Below, piece by piece: positions 6,376-15,553 of a stretch of DNA of 29,899 nt (the stretch's first letter is position 1; every line of letters begins with the position of its first letter). Source of the stretch: a virus; IMG/VR virus record IMGVR_UViG_3300006754_000093, positions 1 through 29,899 of that record. One strand, given 5' to 3'. The notes under the pieces are model-generated. The model did no database searches. It was not told the DNA's origin and worked only from the letters and a program-made list of their open reading frames with translations. Made by a program: the position numbers and the translations under genes.

Positions 6376-9157
6376 TACAGCGGAAGTAAAAAGCAGTAGG
6401 ACTCCTGAAATTGCAACTATTAGGGAGACAATCAATACTCCCCAACTTATTCTTGGGAGAAATAGGGGGGATATTTTTGGTGCCCTTGAAAAACTGAAAG
6501 ACCCAGAGGCCAAAGGGTCAGTATTCTCGTGGTATAAGAAAGCCATCGACAAGGACCATAAAGCTATATTTTTATCTACTATTGAAAACTCAGATATACT
6601 TGAGTTCTCTTATAGTATAAATGCAGGGGGGGCTTCAAGGGAGCAGGGGCAATTTGTTGTCAAAGTATTAGATCCTACTAATACCTTTGAAGATAGATTT
6701 TTCTCTTTCTTTTCTATAGGATCTAAAAGTTATTCCGATTGGATATCTTCTTATGGTAATAGGAGTATATCAAAGGAAACAGATGGAATTATGATAACTT
6801 TTGGGGAGACAGATGACCCCAAAAAATGGGCACCTACCCAAAAGGTAGATCTTATTTATGTAAATTATGAATTGGGTCCCAATAATGTAAGAATATTTAC
6901 ACTTACATTCGCTCCCTCCTCAGGAATGACGGCCTTAGGTGCTACCCCCGAAGAGGAAGCGGTTACAACAGGAAATCTAAATAGAACTTATTCTATCCAA
7001 AGAACATACATAGATTCCAAGTATGTTGATGAATTGGTAGTAGTAGAACGCGCCCCTATTTTAGTTCTTAATCTTATAAAAGATACTTTTGCTAAGTTCA
7101 CTGATGTACCTACTTTTTTAATAGCACAAAAATCTGTATATGAAGCCCTAGACAGGCTTTGGTCCGCTGCCTGTACCAATGCCGTTAACAATTTTATGGC
7201 TAGTACCAAGGGGTATAATTTACGTAGAGGAGGGGCTGGACAAGAATTCAATCGAGCAACAGAATTTGCCCCGATATATAAGGATCTATTTGGACCCTTA
7301 CAAATAGGGGAGACTCCTTCGGGCGTGATGGCTAGCATACCAGGGGCGCATGGGGGTCAAGTTAGGGATACTCTTGATAAAGCAGGATGGCGAACTACGG
7401 GATGGAAAGCTAGGGACGATGCCGAGGAAGCAAGAATAAGAGAACGGTACTCTCGTGAAGAAACGGGACAGAGAAGGGCTAAACTTGCGGACCTTCAGAA
7501 GGCGGCATTGGCCTACATGACTACGAACGATCTTACGGAGTGGTATGCGGGCATTGAGGATTTTATTGGAGACGCTGGTGATATCATTGTGTCCCACGCT
7601 CCTCTTCTGCGATCCCTTGGCCTTCATGGGATAACACGCACAAGACAGAGTGGTATTCGTGCCCAAAAAAAAGGGAAAAGGCGAACTCCTGAGGAACAAC
7701 GAAAGTGGATACTAGGGGAAATAAAAAAAACTCTGGATCAGCTTGTCGCAGAAGGTGCAGAAGATAAGGTCAGAGCATACTTAACTGAGCAAGATTTAAA
7801 AAGGTGGCGCAAAGGAAATATTAATAATTTAGATAGAGCTGATGCATACAAAAGAATAACAGGAGTAGACATAGAGGAAGTTAGAAAACCCATACCAATA
7901 GATAGTGTAGATCAGTATGTATTACATTTGAACGCAGCTTATGATTTTTTTCAGAACTTAGGTTTTACGATAGCAGAAGATTTTACACCCACAGAGTCCT
8001 CCAACCTTACAGGGGCAGGACTCTCTCGCACTGGAGATGAGGCACATCAAGACGCTCGTAAGCAAATGGAAAAGATGATAGTTGATATTCATATTAGATT
8101 AACAGGAAAAACTAGACAAGAAATGAAAGATCAAGCTTTAAGTATTTTAAGTAAAATAAATTCAGCCGATACTTTTATAACTCAAGTATTTTCAGAGATT
8201 AAACTTTGTGAACTAGTTTATACAAAACTCGCTGAAAAAGGTATCCCCCCCAGCACAAAAGAAGATTTTGATAGATTTATTCTAATATCTACAGGAGAGG
8301 CTTATTCTAATCTTTCGCAAATAAAAGAAAGTAAAGATTTTAAATCTACTAATGATACCCTATTCGCAGCCCTGCATGAAGCATTTGTGGAGTTTAAGGG
8401 AGAGATATATTCTGACGTTATTGAAAAAACTGTTATGCACACCTTTACTTATGGAGATATAAATTCTGATATATTAAGTTTTAACTTTGATTTACGTCCA
8501 TGGTACGCATACCTTATAGCTAATGTTATACCTACTATAGCTACAAATGGCTTGTTAGGTAGGAATGCCTCTCATAATAACTTATTTGGATCTATAGCTA
8601 GTTATATTAAGAATACTGGAAATAGAGACACGGGGAACATACGGGGAATTGTAGAGGCTTGGTATGATAAGCATGAAGAGACTCCTGTTCCCAATACTCC
8701 AATATTTGATAGACTACCATTTAAGGATAGAGGGGAGATTCAAGAGGCGTTACTAGGATTCACTAGAGAAGAGTTTATAGACAGTGTGATGGAGTACCTT
8801 GAGGCTAATTTTTCTGCGATAGAAAACCATCAATACGTTATCGTTGATCCTATACAAAAATCTAGTGCTATAGATAATATATTAGCTATGAGAGAGAGGG
8901 TATCCGAAGTTACATTTACAGGACAAATAGAAACTTTACCATATTATAAATTTATGTCCCCCGTTAGAAGTCTAATGTCTAAAATTAATATTAATTTTAG
9001 AGAACCTGATATTAAAATAAATGATTTCTTTGATAGCCGTGAACCCTCTAAATGGTTATCTGGGGAATATACAATACAGGGACTTAGTTTTATTGTTAGC
9101 CAAGGAAAGGTGAGTACTTCTTTTAATATAGTTAAGAATTACAAATTAGAGAACTAA
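6368..9157 (+). CDS. Baseplate hub protein, gp27/gpD-like, with large helical insertion
   Basis: A 929-residue protein, far longer than T4 gp27 (391). The first part (residues about 70-200) has the beta-rich hub look: LEFSYSINAGG, FVVKVLDPTNTFEDRFF. The later part has the hub signature HTFTYGDINSDILSFNFD (about 691-709) and ends with SGEYTIQGLSFIV and TSFNIVKN, as in hub proteins that bind the spike. Between them residues about 320-490 are highly charged and helical (RERYSREETGQRRAKLADLQ). Bases 7321-7560 encoding part of this segment are much richer in G+C than the flanks, consistent with acquisition of a domain. The start at 6368 is preferred over an in-frame ATG at 6350, because TTAGG (6356-6360) is seven bases upstream and 6350 has no such site. 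The spike gene follows after three bases. The hub assignment rests on motifs and neighbours. Confidence 0.75.
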   Translation: MANTAEVKSSRTPEIATIRETINTPQLILGRNRGDIFGALEKLKDPEAKGSVFSWYKKAIDKDHKAIFLSTIENSDILEFSYSINAGGASREQGQFVVKVLDPTNTFEDRFFSFFSIGSKSYSDWISSYGNRSISKETDGIMITFGETDDPKKWAPTQKVDLIYVNYELGPNNVRIFTLTFAPSSGMTALGATPEEEAVTTGNLNRTYSIQRTYIDSKYVDELVVVERAPILVLNLIKDTFAKFTDVPTFLIAQKSVYEALDRLWSAACTNAVNNFMASTKGYNLRRGGAGQEFNRATEFAPIYKDLFGPLQIGETPSGVMASIPGAHGGQVRDTLDKAGWRTTGWKARDDAEEARIRERYSREETGQRRAKLADLQKAALAYMTTNDLTEWYAGIEDFIGDAGDIIVSHAPLLRSLGLHGITRTRQSGIRAQKKGKRRTPEEQRKWILGEIKKTLDQLVAEGAEDKVRAYLTEQDLKRWRKGNINNLDRADAYKRITGVDIEEVRKPIPIDSVDQYVLHLNAAYDFFQNLGFTIAEDFTPTESSNLTGAGLSRTGDEAHQDARKQMEKMIVDIHIRLTGKTRQEMKDQALSILSKINSADTFITQVFSEIKLCELVYTKLAEKGIPPSTKEDFDRFILISTGEAYSNLSQIKESKDFKSTNDTLFAALHEAFVEFKGEIYSDVIEKTVMHTFTYGDINSDILSFNFDLRPWYAYLIANVIPTIATNGLLGRNASHNNLFGSIASYIKNTGNRDTGNIRGIVEAWYDKHEETPVPNTPIFDRLPFKDRGEIQEALLGFTREEFIDSVMEYLEANFSAIENHQYVIVDPIQKSSAIDNILAMRERVSEVTFTGQIETLPYYKFMSPVRSLMSKININFREPDIKINDFFDSREPSKWLSGEYTIQGLSFIVSQGKVSTSFNIVKNYKLEN

Positions 9158-9160
9158 AAG

Positions 9161-10402
9161 ATGCAAGTTTATAGATGTACAGTCCATACCGTAGAGGATA
9201 TAACAAAGACTGGTAGGTTTACGGTGATTCTTCCTAACAGCCCAAGCCCAGTATGGGTTACTTACGTAAGTCCCTCAAATAATGTGGACGGTGGATTTTT
9301 TGCTCCACCAACTCCAAGTACAGAGATTTTAGTTCTTGAGGTAGATGCTTCAAATCATAATAGGGGGTCGGCTGGTCTTTATTATTTAGGAGCTATAGTC
9401 GGTACCAATAGATTTCTAGCAGACGCTCTAGATGATGAGGAATTGAACTCTGATTTTACCACAAACCCACAGGGAGCTACAACTCTCCAAACTAAAGGAG
9501 ATAAGATAGACTTTACATCTTTGGGAGCAAACGCTGAAAGCCCCCCTGTTCTTCCTTTATGGATAGATGACACCTATGCCAATGATATTCTTCCATCTAA
9601 AAATGCATTTTTAGGAAAGGGTAATGGCGGGATCATTATCGCAGATCAGAAAGTTGGAGGGGATTCTGATGCATGGATGAACGCAACAACTACTCTTCAA
9701 GGGGGAGCTGGTAAGAAGATAGAATTATGTGAAACTCCTGCTCAAGATTTTATTAATATAACTACAGGACAAGACGATGCATTAATCGAAGATCATATAA
9801 TCTTAGCAGGGAAGCAAGATGCCGCAGGGGTAGAAGGTGGAACATATTCAGCGGGAGAATTTAGGGTAGATACTCACGGACCTGCAAATATAGTTAGTAG
9901 GGACGCAGGAGTTGAAGTTAGAGTTAAAGAAGGAAGAAATATCGAAATCCTTAATGATTCTACAGGTTTTATGTCCCCAAACCCAGCAGGTAGGAAACTT
10001 TCATTTATTGGAGGTGGAGACGCTATATACATCCCCGAGGTAGATGAGATCGAGTCTGTGGCGTACCCACCCCTCCCTTGGGCTTCAGTTTTTGGAGTAG
10101 GGCAAGTACACCCTGACCTTTTCCCGCCAGGATTCGGATTTAACCCTTTAGACAAGGGAGATGAGAGTTATGGGTGTGTTAATATAAAATCAGAATGGAA
10201 TAATATTAATTTAGAGGCTCTGGGTCCCGATTCTGTTATACATATAAGTGCGCCATATAGTGCTTCTAAAATAGTTATTACTACTGGTGGTACAGTAGAT
10301 ATAGTAGCAACACAGAAAGTAAGTATCACAAGTGGAGAGAAAATAGAATTAAATGCTCCATATATAGATATTAATAGCGGTATAAGGGTAGATTTAGACT
10401 AA
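9161..10402 (+). CDS. Central spike protein, gp5/gpV-like without lysozyme domain
   Basis: A 413-residue trimeric cell-puncturing spike candidate. Residues 1-80 form the OB-fold typical of gp5/gpV/VgrG spikes: GRFTVILPNSP, WVTYVSP, GGFFAPPTPSTEILVLEVD, GLYYLGAIVG. A mixed region follows with alternating short strands (GNGGIIIADQK, FRVDTHGPANIVSRDAGVEV). The C-terminus, from about 350, has short periodic beta repeats (IVITTGGTVDIVATQKVSIT, IELNAPYIDI) as in triple-stranded beta-helix spikes. The lysozyme domain of T4 gp5 is absent, so any peptidoglycan hydrolase would be another protein. No His-rich iron-binding tip is visible at the C-terminus, so a separate PAAR-like tip is possible but not seen here. 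A Pro-rich stretch at about 290-325 (YPPLPW, HPDLFPPGFGF) interrupts the repeat. The stop overlaps the next start as TAATG. Confidence 0.82.
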   Translation: MQVYRCTVHTVEDITKTGRFTVILPNSPSPVWVTYVSPSNNVDGGFFAPPTPSTEILVLEVDASNHNRGSAGLYYLGAIVGTNRFLADALDDEELNSDFTTNPQGATTLQTKGDKIDFTSLGANAESPPVLPLWIDDTYANDILPSKNAFLGKGNGGIIIADQKVGGDSDAWMNATTTLQGGAGKKIELCETPAQDFINITTGQDDALIEDHIILAGKQDAAGVEGGTYSAGEFRVDTHGPANIVSRDAGVEVRVKEGRNIEILNDSTGFMSPNPAGRKLSFIGGGDAIYIPEVDEIESVAYPPLPWASVFGVGQVHPDLFPPGFGFNPLDKGDESYGCVNIKSEWNNINLEALGPDSVIHISAPYSASKIVITTGGTVDIVATQKVSITSGEKIELNAPYIDINSGIRVDLD

Positions 10403-13400
10403 TGGGATTTGATAGACAAAAAGCAGATTTTTTATTTAATACTCTTGATAACCAGACTCCCGCTATGGATATTTTAGAGACTCAGTTCGGAGTTCCTTCT
10501 TGTGCTACTGACTTAGCGGGAGAAGTGTTAGCATTATTTCCTTCAAGTCCACTAGAGAGTTTAAGTAAATCTATTCAAGCAGGAAAGAAAGCAGCTCAGG
10601 ATTACATTAAGGAACAAAAGAGGAAGTTGTTCCTGCAACTTGGAATAATAGAAGCAAAAACCGCTAATGGGATGATGACATTAACCAGCAATTTGAGTGA
10701 TTCTGTCTTAGGTGGAGGTTTTCTTGGTTCTCTCGGAAGCTTGGTAGGAATGGCTAGCGAGGTTTGGGATACAGTTACTGGTATTGTCGATAAAGTCCAG
10801 CAAATAGCTAATTGTATTGATCAACTTTCAACCCATGAATCCTTGAAATCTAACCACTCCGCTCTTGCTAGTAAGTATGCCAACTTTGGTGGTTTTTGTA
10901 AGATAAATGGCAGAAGAAACGCAGATCATATTGATGCATCTTCTTGTGAAGATGCAGGAGGGGTATGGATACCAGGAGTGGACCCTGACAAAGTAAAGGA
11001 ATATAGAGAAGATTTAGATGCAAAATACGCAGTGGAGAGGAAAAATATAATTAATGCTCTTGCTTTTGTTACAAAATCACAAGAACAACTTAATATTATC
11101 AATGAAATACTTAATAATCGTTACCTTGATCCCGACAACTACCCAGAACCCTGCTTTGATGGATCCGTATATGTAGAAAGCCAAGGAAAAACTGTAGCTG
11201 AGATACTAGAAGGGACAGGATTTTGTGTTAGGATGCCTGGACAGGGAGGTTATTGCAGTTTAGGGACACAGTACAAGGATAAGCAAGCCTGTGAAGACGC
11301 AGGAGGTAGGTGGACCGTAGATGAAGAAAAGCTACCACAGGAGAAGTTCTGGGTTAAACCTGAGAGGCTAGATCCTCCCATAAGTACTAAAGAAAAGTTT
11401 ATTTTAACAAGAACAGGCATTTACTACGATTCTGTTAATGGGGGGATTGATCTACCTTCTAATTTAGAAGATATTGTTGAATGTGAATCTGTTATTCCCG
11501 AAGCATCTCTAAGATGGATGTATTTGTATAATCCTAATTGCGGAGGTAAGGGGGAATCTGTTTCTTTAAAGGAATTTAATAAATGGGCTAACACTATATT
11601 CGATATTGAAAATACAGAATTAGAAAACGATCCAAAGATAAAAGAATATTATAACAAAGATCGTTTTCTAACACAAATTCAAGGAGAAAGAAATAGACGA
11701 GTTTATGATACCTCTTCCTATATAAAAGATTTATTGGTTAGTGGGTACGCTGAAGACTCTGCCTTGGTTAGTAATGCGAAGCAAAATGTAAATTCAACCA
11801 TTGAAACTTATGAAAATAAAATAAATAGAAGAAAGAAACAAATACAAATAGCTGTAGTTTTGGGAGGCGCAGAAATAGGGAAAGTTCCTGTTAATGATTT
11901 TTCATTCTTAGATAACACACAAATAAAAATACATGAAAAGGCTCAATCAAGGTTAGCCTTTCTACCTGGAGAAGTTTCCAGTGTCGTGCTGCCTTTAAAG
12001 ATAGCAAGTACAATAAAGAAAGACACTGCCTTAAAAACAGTTTATATAAATCATTTACATGTTCCTACGACAGGAAGAGGTTCAATAATATCATCGGCAT
12101 CATCGGTAACATCTACCCAAGCCCCTGTAGTGTCCCTCACAGACAACATCGTAACTACAGATTTGATTTCTTGTTATAATTTTTTAGGGGCTAATGTAGA
12201 ATCCAAACCAGACTCAATAAATTTTAGCGTAGAAAATACCGCTGATACTGGGACTTCATACAATGCACAAATAGTAGCAAGCTCTTTTGACACCGTGTAT
12301 CCCTCTGGAGTTGGGATAGCCCAGTTCAAGGGTATTTGTAGTTTCTTCTCAGGGACAAATACTAAAGCGTCCTACTACTTATCTCCTCCCTCTGCCCAGT
12401 ACCTACAGTCCCCATACAATCCTTTAAGTTATATGAGGCTTCCTCAAAATATAAATGATTTTGAAAGTCTTCTTTATAAGAGAGAAGGTTTTACTCTAGA
12501 TTGTTGGATTCATGTACCCACATTAATGACAAGTAGTTATGATGGGTGGGATACTTCTCTAGAATCCTCCTCCATGCACAGGATTCTTTTAGGTAATGAG
12601 AACCGTGGGGGAGATAAGCAGGTTACAGACGCAGAAAGAATGGAGATATTCCAAGATTACGACTCCGTTAAGGGTTTATTGGTAGGCTTTACGAGGGATA
12701 GGAGATTTACAAAGAACTTACCTCTTTCAAATGATACTGGACTAAACCCTGTAGATTCTGATCTAAAGTTTTATATGGCACCCACAAGGTCTATAAATAC
12801 TAGTAGTATAACTTTCATACCAAAAGCTAGTTTAGATTGTTTCGCAAATACCACCGACCCCCAGAGATATTTGGGAGCAGTGTTAGATGTGACAGGTCCT
12901 ACTGGGACTACTTCTGCTTTGGGAGATTGTTCATCTACTTTTAAGCATTTATCTATAACTTGTGATCCTTCTGGGGATGGAAGAGTTGCTATTTACTCTG
13001 ATGGGGTAGAGGTTCTGTCTCAAAATTATGTTAATACTTTTGGATTTACAGGACCTCCTAATATCCCGTCTCCTGTAGATTCTAGTAGCTTCAGCTACAC
13101 AAATTTATATGAAAATTCTTTACCAAAAGGATCTATAACCTATATTCCATCTGCTGTATATCAGGGAGATTTCTGGAGATGGAATGCCCCAGGAGCGGCA
13201 GGGTTTACCCCTTGGATAATTGGTGGCGGTTACACAGACGGAATGACCAATAAAGAATTTGGATATAGCCCAAGCTCCGATTCGGGTATGAATTTTCTTG
13301 GATCTAAGGACGGTGGCTTAAGAAGTGGCTTTAATGGAATGGTCGGGAGTTTAAAGCTATATAAAAGGGCACTAAATAGTGCGGAAGTATTAAAGAACTT

Positions 13401-13440
13401 TAATGCTCAGAAGGGATTCTTTAAGAATATACAAACATAA
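10402..13440 (+). CDS. Large baseplate-associated protein with C-terminal LamG-like domain and paired Cys motifs
   Basis: A 1012-residue protein. Residues 1-170 are mostly helical, including a Gly-rich amphipathic part (GGGFLGSLGSLVGM). Two copies of a Cys motif occur: F-C-K...SCEDAGGVW (about 167-189) and Y-C-S...ACEDAGGRW (about 285-304). A helical and charged middle (about 385-500) follows. The C-terminal part (about 690-1010) looks like a laminin-G/concanavalin jelly roll: FTLDCWIHVP, HLSITCDPSGDGRVAIYSDG, FNGMVGSLKLYKRALN. LamG-like domains often bind sugars, so a surface-binding role is plausible. The gene lies between spike and gp25-like genes, a place where a core baseplate protein would be expected. 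TAATG overlaps link it on both sides. I do not recognise the whole protein. Confidence 0.72.
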   Translation: MGFDRQKADFLFNTLDNQTPAMDILETQFGVPSCATDLAGEVLALFPSSPLESLSKSIQAGKKAAQDYIKEQKRKLFLQLGIIEAKTANGMMTLTSNLSDSVLGGGFLGSLGSLVGMASEVWDTVTGIVDKVQQIANCIDQLSTHESLKSNHSALASKYANFGGFCKINGRRNADHIDASSCEDAGGVWIPGVDPDKVKEYREDLDAKYAVERKNIINALAFVTKSQEQLNIINEILNNRYLDPDNYPEPCFDGSVYVESQGKTVAEILEGTGFCVRMPGQGGYCSLGTQYKDKQACEDAGGRWTVDEEKLPQEKFWVKPERLDPPISTKEKFILTRTGIYYDSVNGGIDLPSNLEDIVECESVIPEASLRWMYLYNPNCGGKGESVSLKEFNKWANTIFDIENTELENDPKIKEYYNKDRFLTQIQGERNRRVYDTSSYIKDLLVSGYAEDSALVSNAKQNVNSTIETYENKINRRKKQIQIAVVLGGAEIGKVPVNDFSFLDNTQIKIHEKAQSRLAFLPGEVSSVVLPLKIASTIKKDTALKTVYINHLHVPTTGRGSIISSASSVTSTQAPVVSLTDNIVTTDLISCYNFLGANVESKPDSINFSVENTADTGTSYNAQIVASSFDTVYPSGVGIAQFKGICSFFSGTNTKASYYLSPPSAQYLQSPYNPLSYMRLPQNINDFESLLYKREGFTLDCWIHVPTLMTSSYDGWDTSLESSSMHRILLGNENRGGDKQVTDAERMEIFQDYDSVKGLLVGFTRDRRFTKNLPLSNDTGLNPVDSDLKFYMAPTRSINTSSITFIPKASLDCFANTTDPQRYLGAVLDVTGPTGTTSALGDCSSTFKHLSITCDPSGDGRVAIYSDGVEVLSQNYVNTFGFTGPPNIPSPVDSSSFSYTNLYENSLPKGSITYIPSAVYQGDFWRWNAPGAAGFTPWIIGGGYTDGMTNKEFGYSPSSDSGMNFLGSKDGGLRSGFNGMVGSLKLYKRALNSAEVLKNFNAQKGFFKNIQT
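10935..10956 (+). repeat. Perfect 9-bp inverted repeat with 4-base loop
   Basis: TGCATCTTC (10935-10943), loop TTGT, then GAAGATGCA (10948-10956). It lies within the codons of the first Cys motif of the LamG-like protein. There is no T-tract after it, so it does not look like an intrinsic terminator. Confidence 0.7.
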
Positions 13441-13934
13441 TGATTTCTGATAACAAAAATATTTACGGATCTTTGCCTTCTAAAGCAGCTAAGAGACAGA
13501 TAGCCTCCCAAAATAAATTTTTAATGGGTATTAGCTATCCTTTTGCTCAATCTAGAACAAAAAGAGTCCTTGGAGACGTACAAAAAGTATCCAATGTAGA
13601 TTATTTTGCAAAATCAGTGGACAAAGAACTAATAAGAGGGATGTTGAGACAATTATTCCTAACTCGTAAAGGTGAAAGGGTAATGAACTCTTCTTTTGGT
13701 CTTAATTTAGATGATTACGCCTTTTCTCCTCTTGATATAACAACATTTGAAATTTTAAGAGCGGATATAACGACACAAATCAGTATCTTTGTACCTTTCT
13801 TTGAAATAATAAAGCTAGGTATATTTGAATCTGATCCCACTATAGCAGAGAATGGGTTGGTAGTTAAATTAACGGGACAAATACGAAGTAATAATCTTAT
13901 AGATCCCTTTGAAGTTGAGGTAAACATAGGATGA
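13440..13934 (+). CDS. gp25: Baseplate wedge protein, gp25/GpW family
   Basis: A 164-residue wedge subunit. The central signature is LRQLFLTRKGERVMNSSFG (about 67-87) followed by LDDYAFSPL, matching the gp25/GPW family, in which the GER motif of the core strand is highly conserved. The remainder has the expected helix, then beta-strand pattern ending in LVVKLTGQIRS and FEVEVNIG. In T4, gp25 forms the wedge core with gp6 and gp7 and nucleates the sheath. About 50 residues precede the core and are basic, slightly longer than in T4 gp25 (132 residues). TAATG overlaps the previous stop and ATGA the next start, so it is co-translated with the gp6-like gene. Confidence 0.92.
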   Translation: MISDNKNIYGSLPSKAAKRQIASQNKFLMGISYPFAQSRTKRVLGDVQKVSNVDYFAKSVDKELIRGMLRQLFLTRKGERVMNSSFGLNLDDYAFSPLDITTFEILRADITTQISIFVPFFEIIKLGIFESDPTIAENGLVVKLTGQIRSNNLIDPFEVEVNIG

Positions 13935-15553
13935 GTTTTTCAGGAACTGTAGATTCAGATTTTATGAAACTAGGTAAGATACCAGAGAATAGAAAATCTG
14001 ATTTTATAAATTTTGCTGCTGTTGATTACGAGACAATAAAACAATCTTTGGTTGAGTACATAAATGCGGTGTACCCCGAAGATTTTAATAACTTTTATGG
14101 TTCGGAATTAGGGATGATGCTAGTAGAGCTTGTGGCCTATATGGGTGCGGTAAATTCATTTAAGGCAGATACTCTAGCTAATGAATGTTTTTTAAATACA
14201 GTAAAAAATAGAAATAATCTAAGAAAATTACTTCAACTTATAGGGGTGTCCTTAAAAGGACCAGCCTCTGCGTCCTCTAGAGCACAATTAACTTGGAATG
14301 AGTCCACAAACCCTACAGACTCCCAAGTCTCCGCAGTATCTTTCTCTAACCAAAATAGAGTTGTGACAGTAGCTTCTCCTGAGGATGGGAGCCCCGTAAC
14401 ATATTCCCTATATAAGCTAAATTCAAATAATGAAGTAGTAAATATAGAAAATAGCGCAGACTCTATAACAATAAATGGAGCAACTGATTCTGATAATAGT
14501 CTAAGCTCCGTGTACTCTAATTTAGCATTATTAGAGGGTGCTCTAATCTTAGAGACAGGAACATTTGGCTCCATTGATCAAGTAAAAACTATAGCTTTAG
14601 GTGAAGGTCCTGTAGTAGAAAAAAGCGTTAGAGTGTATATTACAGCAGATTCCACAGCAGATCAATCTGCAACTGGAACCTATACTCAAGTAGATAAGAT
14701 ATTCTCTGCCTCGGGTAGCTCTGATAAAATCTTTGAGGTGGCCTATTCTAATAACTATAACGGTGTTGTTATTTTTGGGGATGGTGCTATTTCGCAAGCT
14801 CCTCCTCATAATGCAACTTATGCTGTAACTTATAGAGTTGGTGGTGGATCCAGAGGAAATTTAGTAAAAGAATCTATAAATGCGTTAATAATAGGAACCG
14901 ATGGAGATGATAATTCCCTTAGTTGGAGAGTAGAGAATATAAGCGAGATGACGGGAGGTAGAAACGGAGAAACAGCAGAACAGGCTAAGAGATATGCTCC
15001 TTATACTTTTAAATCCCAAGATAGACTTGTAACTTTAGAAGATTATATAGCATTCGGAAGTAGGTTCTACAGTGCTATTGGAACGACTGCCAAGGTAGCA
15101 GCAGTTACTAGGGAGGGCTTTTCTTCTGCTAATATAATTGATTTATTCGTATTAGAGAAGGCTACCGACCTACAACTTCAAAAAGCGTCTCCAACATTTA
15201 AAAATAATCTACTAACTGAAATTGATGCTAAGAAGATGCTTACTGATCATGTAGTTATAAATGATGGAGTGATACGGACTTTAGATTTAACAATAAATCT
15301 TAGATTAGATAGAGAATATCGAGAAATAGAAGAAGAAATTAAAAGAAAGGTAACCGCACAGGTACTAGACTTTTTCTTTGTGGATAATATGGAATTTGGA
15401 CAAGAATTTCTTAAAGTTGAGCTGGAGAGAAAGATATTCCAGCTATCAGAAATTAGATTTGCAACAATTGATAATATTGATGATATTATCCCTGTAGATC
15501 ATAATGAAATAATACAACTTAATAATTTTAGTTTAGATATAGTGTATCTCTAA
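13931..15553 (+). CDS. gp6: Baseplate wedge protein, gp6/BaseplateJ family
   Basis: A 540-residue protein. The N-terminal part (about 1-110) includes FNNFYGSELGMMLVELVAYMG and NLRKLLQLIGV, the usual opening of gp6-like proteins. The central BaseplateJ part has VIFGDGAISQAPP and YRVGGGSRGNLV (about 282-313), then TGGRNGETAEQAKRYAP and QDRLVTLEDYIAF (about 342-377). The C-terminus is strand-rich with LDLTINLRLDREYREI and ends in a helix/strand region. In T4, gp6 dimers tie neighbouring wedges and form the inner iris of the baseplate. The length is close to T4 gp6 (660). Coupled to the gp25-like gene by ATGA and to the gp7-like gene by TAATG. Confidence 0.92.
   Translation: MSFSGTVDSDFMKLGKIPENRKSDFINFAAVDYETIKQSLVEYINAVYPEDFNNFYGSELGMMLVELVAYMGAVNSFKADTLANECFLNTVKNRNNLRKLLQLIGVSLKGPASASSRAQLTWNESTNPTDSQVSAVSFSNQNRVVTVASPEDGSPVTYSLYKLNSNNEVVNIENSADSITINGATDSDNSLSSVYSNLALLEGALILETGTFGSIDQVKTIALGEGPVVEKSVRVYITADSTADQSATGTYTQVDKIFSASGSSDKIFEVAYSNNYNGVVIFGDGAISQAPPHNATYAVTYRVGGGSRGNLVKESINALIIGTDGDDNSLSWRVENISEMTGGRNGETAEQAKRYAPYTFKSQDRLVTLEDYIAFGSRFYSAIGTTAKVAAVTREGFSSANIIDLFVLEKATDLQLQKASPTFKNNLLTEIDAKKMLTDHVVINDGVIRTLDLTINLRLDREYREIEEEIKRKVTAQVLDFFFVDNMEFGQEFLKVELERKIFQLSEIRFATIDNIDDIIPVDHNEIIQLNNFSLDIVYL

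Noticed and set aside
6988-7699. Minus-strand open frames of 116 and 133 codons within the hub gene
   Set aside because: They overlap the hub on the opposite strand, have no ribosome binding site I could see, and their length is favoured by the GC-rich insertion.
14233-14574. Minus-strand open frame of 113 codons within the gp6-like gene
   Set aside because: It is fully antisense to a conserved baseplate gene and shows no recognisable motif.
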